Origin: a bacterium | GTDB taxonomy: Bacteria > Pseudomonadota > Alphaproteobacteria > Rhizobiales > JAKIUO01 | Assembly (NCBI GenBank): GCA_024228495.1 | Contig: JAAETJ010000279.1 | Coordinates: forward strand, 1 to 63,690 | DNA: 63,690 nucleotides | Reading direction: 5' to 3' | In this document: positions 59,604 through 63,690 of the stretch, piece by piece | How positions within the stretch are numbered: the first letter of the stretch is position 1 | Layout of the letters: each line of letters begins with the position of its first letter | The notes under the pieces: model-generated | Database searches by the model: none | What the model was told of the DNA's origin: nothing | The model's input: only the letters and a program-made list of their open reading frames with translations | Translations under genes and position numbers: made by a program

Positions 59604-60746
59604 ATGATCCTGATTGCTGTACCTGGCGAAAGCAAAGAAGAGAAGCGCGTTGCGTTGTCGTTTGAATCGGCCAAGAAATTTATCGCAAAGGGCTGTGAGG
59701 TCGTCATAGAAAAGGGTGCTGGCTTGCGTTCTGATATTTCTGATGAGGCCTATGAGGAAGCGGGGGTTCGTATCACTTCCAAAATAAGCGACGAACTGGC
59801 CAAGGCGGATGTGATCCTAAGCGTCAATTGCCCCAATAGCGACCATATTAAATCGATCAAAAAAGGTGCCGCGCTGGCTGCGACCCTTAATCCCACCGAT
59901 GATCTGGACAAGATGAACGAGTTGGCGAGCGCTGGAATATCGGCCTTTGCGATGGAGTTCATGCCGCGCATCACGCGAGCCCAGAGCATGGATGTGTTGT
60001 CCTCGCAATCCAATCTTGCAGGTTACAAGGCAGTGATTGATGCGGCTGCGCAGTTTAACCGTGCAATGCCCATGATGATGACGGCTGCTGGCACTGTGCC
60101 ACCGGCCCGCGTTTTCGTAATGGGAGCGGGAGTGGCGGGTCTACAGGCCATCGCCACCGCGAGACGCCTTGGGGCGATTGTCTCGGCCACAGATGTGCGC
60201 CCGGCCGCTAAAGAGCAGGTCGAGAGTTTGGCTGGTAAATTCATCGCCGTTGAGGACGAAGAGTTTAAACAGGCCGAAACATCTGCCGGTTACGCCAAGG
60301 AAATGTCGGATGAATATAAGAAAAAGCAGGCCGAACTGGTTGCCAGGCATATGAGCAAGCAGGATATGGTCATCACGACGGCATTGATCCCGGGGCGTCC
60401 GGCTCCAAGGCTCATCACTAAACAAATGGTCGAAAGCATGCCAGCTGGCGCGGTTATTGTTGATCTGGCCGCTGAGCGCGGTGGCAATTGCGAGCTGACC
60501 CAACCTGGTAAAATAATCGAACACAAGGGCGTCACGATCATGGGGGAGCTTAATCTGGCCGGTGAATTGTCAGCCAACTCTTCCTCGCTTTATGCGCGCA
60601 ATCTGCTGGCCTTCCTGTCACCCTTTATGGATGAAGAAGAAAAGAAGCTGGCCATTGACTGGGAAGATGAACTGGTGATCGGCACACTTATTTGCCGTGA
60701 TGGGAAAATCGTCCACGAGCGGCTTGTTGAGGGAGGAGGAAAGTGA
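59604..60746 (+). CDS. pntAA: NAD(P) transhydrogenase subunit alpha, part 1
   Basis: 380 residues of the NAD(H)-binding domain I of proton-translocating transhydrogenase, in the split three-subunit form of Alphaproteobacteria. [20 protein letters not shown] is the standard opening; the Rossmann loop is [20 protein letters not shown], followed by [20 protein letters not shown]. The RQD-type loop reads [12 protein letters not shown]. It works with PntAB and PntB to make NADPH from NADH using the proton gradient. GGAG precedes ATG 59604. Confidence 0.96.
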   Translation: MILIAVPGESKEEKRVALSFESAKKFIAKGCEVVIEKGAGLRSDISDEAYEEAGVRITSKISDELAKADVILSVNCPNSDHIKSIKKGAALAATLNPTDDLDKMNELASAGISAFAMEFMPRITRAQSMDVLSSQSNLAGYKAVIDAAAQFNRAMPMMMTAAGTVPPARVFVMGAGVAGLQAIATARRLGAIVSATDVRPAAKEQVESLAGKFIAVEDEEFKQAETSAGYAKEMSDEYKKKQAELVARHMSKQDMVITTALIPGRPAPRLITKQMVESMPAGAVIVDLAAERGGNCELTQPGKIIEHKGVTIMGELNLAGELSANSSSLYARNLLAFLSPFMDEEEKKLAIDWEDELVIGTLICRDGKIVHERLVEGGGK

Positions 60747-61141
60747 TGAAAACACTTGCGACCATGATGAAACTGTCTGGCATATTGTTGAGCGCCAGCA
60801 TGTTTGCCATGACACCAGCCCTCGCCGCTGGCGGTGTGGCCGAGGAGATTAGCCCCTTTGTCTATCTGTTTTCCATCTTTGTGATGGCGGTGTTCGTTGG
60901 CTATTACGTGGTTTGGAGCGTCACACCGGCCCTGCACACGCCGTTGATGGCTGTGACTAATGCCATATCCTCGGTGATTGTGGTGGGTGCCTTGCTGGCT
61001 GTTGGGGTGAGTGCGTTTGAGGGCTCTGGCAGTGCCGGTCTGTTTGGTTTCGGGGCGCTTGTTATGGCGGCTATCAATATTTTTGGCGGCTTTTTGGTCA
61101 CCCAGCGCATGCTTGCCATGTACAAGAAAAAGGACCGCTAG
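60746..61141 (+). CDS. pntAB: NAD(P) transhydrogenase subunit alpha, part 2
   Basis: 131 residues from ATG 60746, which overlaps the pntAA stop by one base; a GTG three bases earlier is possible. After a hydrophobic leader-like helix come three membrane helices ([40 protein letters not shown] and [20 protein letters not shown]), the membrane part of domain II carried by this subunit. It is translationally coupled to pntAA and lies four bases before pntB. Confidence 0.95.
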   Translation: MKTLATMMKLSGILLSASMFAMTPALAAGGVAEEISPFVYLFSIFVMAVFVGYYVVWSVTPALHTPLMAVTNAISSVIVVGALLAVGVSAFEGSGSAGLFGFGALVMAAINIFGGFLVTQRMLAMYKKKDR

Positions 61142-61144
61142 AAG

Positions 61145-62539
61145 ATGTCTGCGAACCTTGTTGCCCTTCTATATCTCGTCTCCGGCGTGCTGTTTATCAT
61201 GGCTCTGCGCGGACTTGCTTCGCCTGAAACCTCGCGCCAGGGTAATCGCTTTGGCATGATTGGCATGGCCATTGCCATTTTGACAACGCTGTCTTTGATC
61301 CCGTCAGGTGGCTCCAGCTATTTGATGATCTTTGGAGGTCTTGCCATCGGTGGTGGTATTGGCGCTTACATCGCCAACAGAATCCCCATGACGGCGATGC
61401 CGCAACTTGTGGCAGCTTTTCATTCCCTCGTTGGCCTGGCGGCCGTATTCGTGGCGGCAGCTGCCTTGAACGCGCCCGACGCTTTTGGCATTGGCTCGTC
61501 AGGTAATATTAATCCTGTCAGCCTGTTTGAAATGGCGCTTGGTGCGGCCATTGGCGCCATTACCTTTACCGGTTCGATCATCGCGTTTTTGAAGCTTGAT
61601 GGACGCATGTCCGGTGCGCCCATTATGTTGCCTGGTCGCCACTTGATCAATATTGCTTTGGCTGGATTTATCGCCCTGGCCATTTTCTGGTTCATGGGAT
61701 CGAGTTCCCACACCTGGTTCTGGCTGCTCGTGCTTGCCGCTTTCGTGCTTGGCTTCTTGATAATTATCCCGATTGGCGGAGCTGATATGCCGGTGGTCGT
61801 CTCGATGCTTAATTCCTATTCGGGTTGGGCTGCTGCGGGCATCGGCTTTACGCTCGGCAATACGGCTCTGATTATCACTGGTGCGCTGGTTGGTGCGTCT
61901 GGAGCCATTCTTTCGTACATCATGTGCAAAAGCATGAACCGCTCTTTCATTTCGGTCATCCTGGGTGGTTTTGGCGGCGACGATGCTGTGGCTGGATCTG
62001 ATGATGCGCAGGACCGACCGGTCAAACGTGGTTCATCAGAAGACGCGGCCTTCATCATGAAAAATGCTGGTTCCGTGATCATCGTGCCTGGATATGGCAT
62101 GGCCGTGGCGCAGGCCCAGCACGCTTTGCGTGAAATGGCCGACAAGCTGAAAGAAGAGGGCGTTTCGGTAAAATATGCCATCCATCCCGTCGCAGGCCGT
62201 ATGCCAGGTCACATGAATGTGCTGCTGGCCGAAGCCAATGTGCCTTATGATGAAGTGTTCGAGCTGGAAGACATCAATAGTGAATTTGCGCAGGCCGATG
62301 TGGTCTATGTGATCGGTGCAAATGATGTCACTAACCCGGCCGCTGAAGACGACCCAACCTCGCCGATCTATGGTATGCCCGTTCTGCAGGTTTGGAAAGC
62401 TGGTACTGTGATGTTCAACAAACGCTCCTTGGCGAGTGGTTATGCTGGCATCGAGAACCCGCTTTTTTATCGCGATAACACCATGATGATCCTAGGCGAC
62501 GCCAAGAAAATGACCGAAGAAATCGCCAAGTCTTTGTAG
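61145..62539 (+). CDS. pntB: NAD(P) transhydrogenase subunit beta
   Basis: 464 residues. Eight to nine helices form the rest of the proton channel (MPQLVAAFHSLVGLAAVFVA with the key His; MPVVVSMLNSYSGWAAAGIG with conserved Asn). A soluble NADP(H)-binding domain III follows, with SVIIVPGYGMAVAQAQHAL, HPVAGRMPGHMNVLLAEANV and VVYVIGANDVTNPAA. It completes the pnt operon. Confidence 0.97.
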   Translation: MSANLVALLYLVSGVLFIMALRGLASPETSRQGNRFGMIGMAIAILTTLSLIPSGGSSYLMIFGGLAIGGGIGAYIANRIPMTAMPQLVAAFHSLVGLAAVFVAAAALNAPDAFGIGSSGNINPVSLFEMALGAAIGAITFTGSIIAFLKLDGRMSGAPIMLPGRHLINIALAGFIALAIFWFMGSSSHTWFWLLVLAAFVLGFLIIIPIGGADMPVVVSMLNSYSGWAAAGIGFTLGNTALIITGALVGASGAILSYIMCKSMNRSFISVILGGFGGDDAVAGSDDAQDRPVKRGSSEDAAFIMKNAGSVIIVPGYGMAVAQAQHALREMADKLKEEGVSVKYAIHPVAGRMPGHMNVLLAEANVPYDEVFELEDINSEFAQADVVYVIGANDVTNPAAEDDPTSPIYGMPVLQVWKAGTVMFNKRSLASGYAGIENPLFYRDNTMMILGDAKKMTEEIAKSL

Positions 62540-62670
62540 GGAGATTTTCTAGAAGTTTTGATCTACCAGGTGGGCTTTTTACTGAGGCTGTTATTATGCC
62601 GCTTAATTGCGGCGTCGTACTTTTCTCGTTTTAGAAAGGACTCGGGTGATGGTTTGTTCACGACACACAC

Positions 62671-62816
62671 CGTCATTCCCGTGAAGGCGGAAATCCAAAT
62701 GACTATCCACAGATGATCTGATTGTGTTCTGCAAGAGCTTGCCGTAAAACTGTCTTCAAATTGAATCATTCTATTAACTGAGAGGCACTTGGATTTCCGC
62801 CTGCGCGGGAATGACG
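62671..62816. repeat. Inverted-repeat element of the CGTCATTCCCG type
   Basis: Two 30-bp arms (62671-62700 and 62787-62816) match in inverted orientation at 27 of 30 positions, starting CGTCATTCCCG and including GGCGGAAATCCAA. The 86-bp interior is non-coding. This arm sequence is a dispersed repeat frequently seen in alphaproteobacterial intergenic DNA, here between pntB and pyrE. It is probably a MITE-like or palindromic repeat. Confidence 0.75.
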
Positions 62817-62879
62817 TTAGTGGTAGGTTAATGGATGATCTCAAATCTAAGAGACAATCAATAACAGGGAACGCCAGCC

Positions 62880-63437
62880 ATGACGCGAAATGTACGAAGC
62901 CAACTGATTGATATCATCAAGAGACGCTCATTTTCGGTGGGCACGGAGATCAAACTAGCTTCGGGGCGTTCCTCAAGTTTTTATTTCAATATGAAGCCCA
63001 CCATGATGGACCCGGAAGGGGCATGGCTAATCTCGGAATTGATCCTCGATGCCATCGAAGGTATGGGGATAGACTATGTTGGCGGGCTGGAAATGGGCGC
63101 CGTGCCCATCGCCTCCAGCGTTACCGCCATCAGCTATGAGCGTGATCATCGGGTCGGGGCGTTTTTTATCCGCAAAAAAACCAAGGACCACGGTACGCAA
63201 AAGCTCATTGAAGGCCTCACAGACGAGGAAACACTGAATGGTAAAACCGTGATCATCGTCGAAGACGTGACCACCACTGGTGGTTCTTCCCTGCAAGCTG
63301 TTGAAGTGGTACGTGCGCAAGGTGCAAGGGTGGCATGCGTCCTTACCATTGTTGATCGCGAAGAAGGAGCCATGGAAACCTTCCATAGCGCCGGCGTACC
63401 GTTTACAGCTTTGCTGAGCGCGTCAGATTTTAAGTAA
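62880..63437 (+). CDS. pyrE: Orotate phosphoribosyltransferase
   Basis: 185 residues catalysing orotate plus PRPP to OMP in pyrimidine synthesis. The PRPP loop is TVIIVEDVTTTGGSSLQAVE. The N-terminal KLASGRSSSFYFNMKPTMMD and central YVGGLEMGAVPIASSVTAIS are diagnostic of PyrE, and the catalytic loop RKKTKDHGTQKLIEG has its usual Lys pair and His. It is preceded by the inverted-repeat element and followed by a terminator. Confidence 0.96.
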   Translation: MTRNVRSQLIDIIKRRSFSVGTEIKLASGRSSSFYFNMKPTMMDPEGAWLISELILDAIEGMGIDYVGGLEMGAVPIASSVTAISYERDHRVGAFFIRKKTKDHGTQKLIEGLTDEETLNGKTVIIVEDVTTTGGSSLQAVEVVRAQGARVACVLTIVDREEGAMETFHSAGVPFTALLSASDFK

Positions 63438-63502
63438 GAAGTAATGTCTTTGCAGACGGTGTTGGGGACTGGCCCCCAAACCCTATCACGTTAAATGGGG
63501 AA

Positions 63503-63521
63503 AAAAAGGGCTCGCCTTTTT
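63503..63521. terminator. Bidirectional intrinsic terminator after pyrE
   Basis: AAAAAGG / CCTTTTT around a five-base loop, with an A-run before the stem. It lies between pyrE and a convergent partial gene and may serve both. Confidence 0.65.
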
Positions 63522-63558
63522 CCGCCGTCTGCTCAGGACGCCGCCCGGCGAGGGCATT

Positions 63559-63690
63559 CTAAGGCAGCACTTTTTTCAGCAAGTTGTCAACATGGCTCTG
63601 GTTGCCATCGAGCAGTCCGCCGACCGGGGAAGCTGGTTCTGCGCTGTCGGTGTTATCAGCTGGCTGCTCTTGCGTGGCTGGAGTATCGCC
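63559..63690 (-). CDS. C-terminal end of an unknown gene (partial, cut by the window edge)
   Basis: The minus strand is open from the right edge to TAG at 63559, giving 43 residues: an Ala/Glu/Pro-rich stretch (TPATQEQPADNTDSAEPASP) and a terminal helix ending LLKKVLP. It resembles the low-complexity tails of envelope proteins such as AsmA-like ones, but the fragment is too short for a call. Confidence 0.45.
   Translation of the reverse strand, partial: GDTPATQEQPADNTDSAEPASPVGGLLDGNQSHVDNLLKKVLP

Noticed and set aside
62563-62844. 93-codon minus-strand frame between pntB and pyrE
   Set aside because: It is the chance translation of the inverted-repeat element.
1-63690. Search by eye for tRNA, rRNA, CRISPR arrays, transposases and prophage genes
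   Set aside because: No tRNA T-arm pattern in a cloverleaf context, no regularly spaced direct repeats and no transposase or phage structural protein were seen. A covariance-model scan would be decisive for small RNAs.

Overview
The window looks like a chromosomal segment of an alphaproteobacterium, most likely in or near the order Hyphomicrobiales. The pointers are the block hemE-hemJ-rho-mnmE-mnmG-rsmG-parA-parB, ftsE-ftsX-ydcF-plsC, an aa3-type oxidase subunit IV micro-gene next to a three-gene pntAA-pntAB-pntB transhydrogenase, an IalB-family protein, a DUF1178 relic beside a nitrilase-like gene, and perfect CtrA-type boxes (TTAA-N7-TTAA). Base composition is moderate by eye. I name no species.

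Layout. 1-3005: a chimeric Mrr/GIY-YIG reading frame running off the left edge, a SUKH (SMI1/KNR4) protein, sdhD and sdhC separated by an unusual 271-bp spacer, and a secreted HExxH protein. 3116-13332: an exopolysaccharide locus (GNAT, GT4 glycosyltransferase, O-antigen-polymerase-like protein, Wzz/ExoP-type co-polymerase with a dead P-loop, undecaprenyl-phosphate sugar transferase, JmjC/cupin-like oxygenase, CelD-like acyltransferase) closed by a PilZ protein. 13795-17524: class III aminotransferase, mtnA, a gene relic and a DUF547 protein. 17716-24191: a short leader ORF, a secreted beta-propeller-like protein and a 1413-residue secreted Cys-rich repeat protein, the most unfamiliar part of the window. 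24292-34140: plsC, a fused ftsX-ydcF gene, ftsE, a zinc-ribbon membrane protein, hpt, clpB, a Cys-pair repeat lipoprotein and a MOSC protein.

34401-44734 is the replication-origin neighbourhood: maf, a 560-bp non-coding AT-rich region with DnaA-box-like words that I propose as oriC, then hemE, hemJ, rho, mnmE, mnmG, rsmG, parA and parB. It contains four parS palindromes, two of them inside coding sequence. 44849-48667: DUF1178 relic, nitrilase-like hydrolase, grxC, comF and a methyltransferase. 49152-53345: a very large RND transporter with two C-terminal helix-hairpin-helix domains, flanked by palindromes with related cores. 53608-59440: a small membrane ORF, a GATase, an SDR, TerB, IalB, a tusA-dsrE2 sulfur-relay pair, a TPR relic, a secreted unknown and the oxidase subunit IV micro-gene. 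59604-63437: pntAA-pntAB-pntB and pyrE. The right edge cuts an unknown minus-strand gene.

How the genes fit together: most are housekeeping (respiration, NADPH supply, tRNA modification, chromosome segregation, division). Accessory content is concentrated in the EPS locus and in surface and secreted proteins. Several genes show fusion or decay: ftsX-ydcF, RND-HhH, Mrr-GIY, DUF1178 and the TPR relic. No tRNA, rRNA, CRISPR array or intact transposase was seen.
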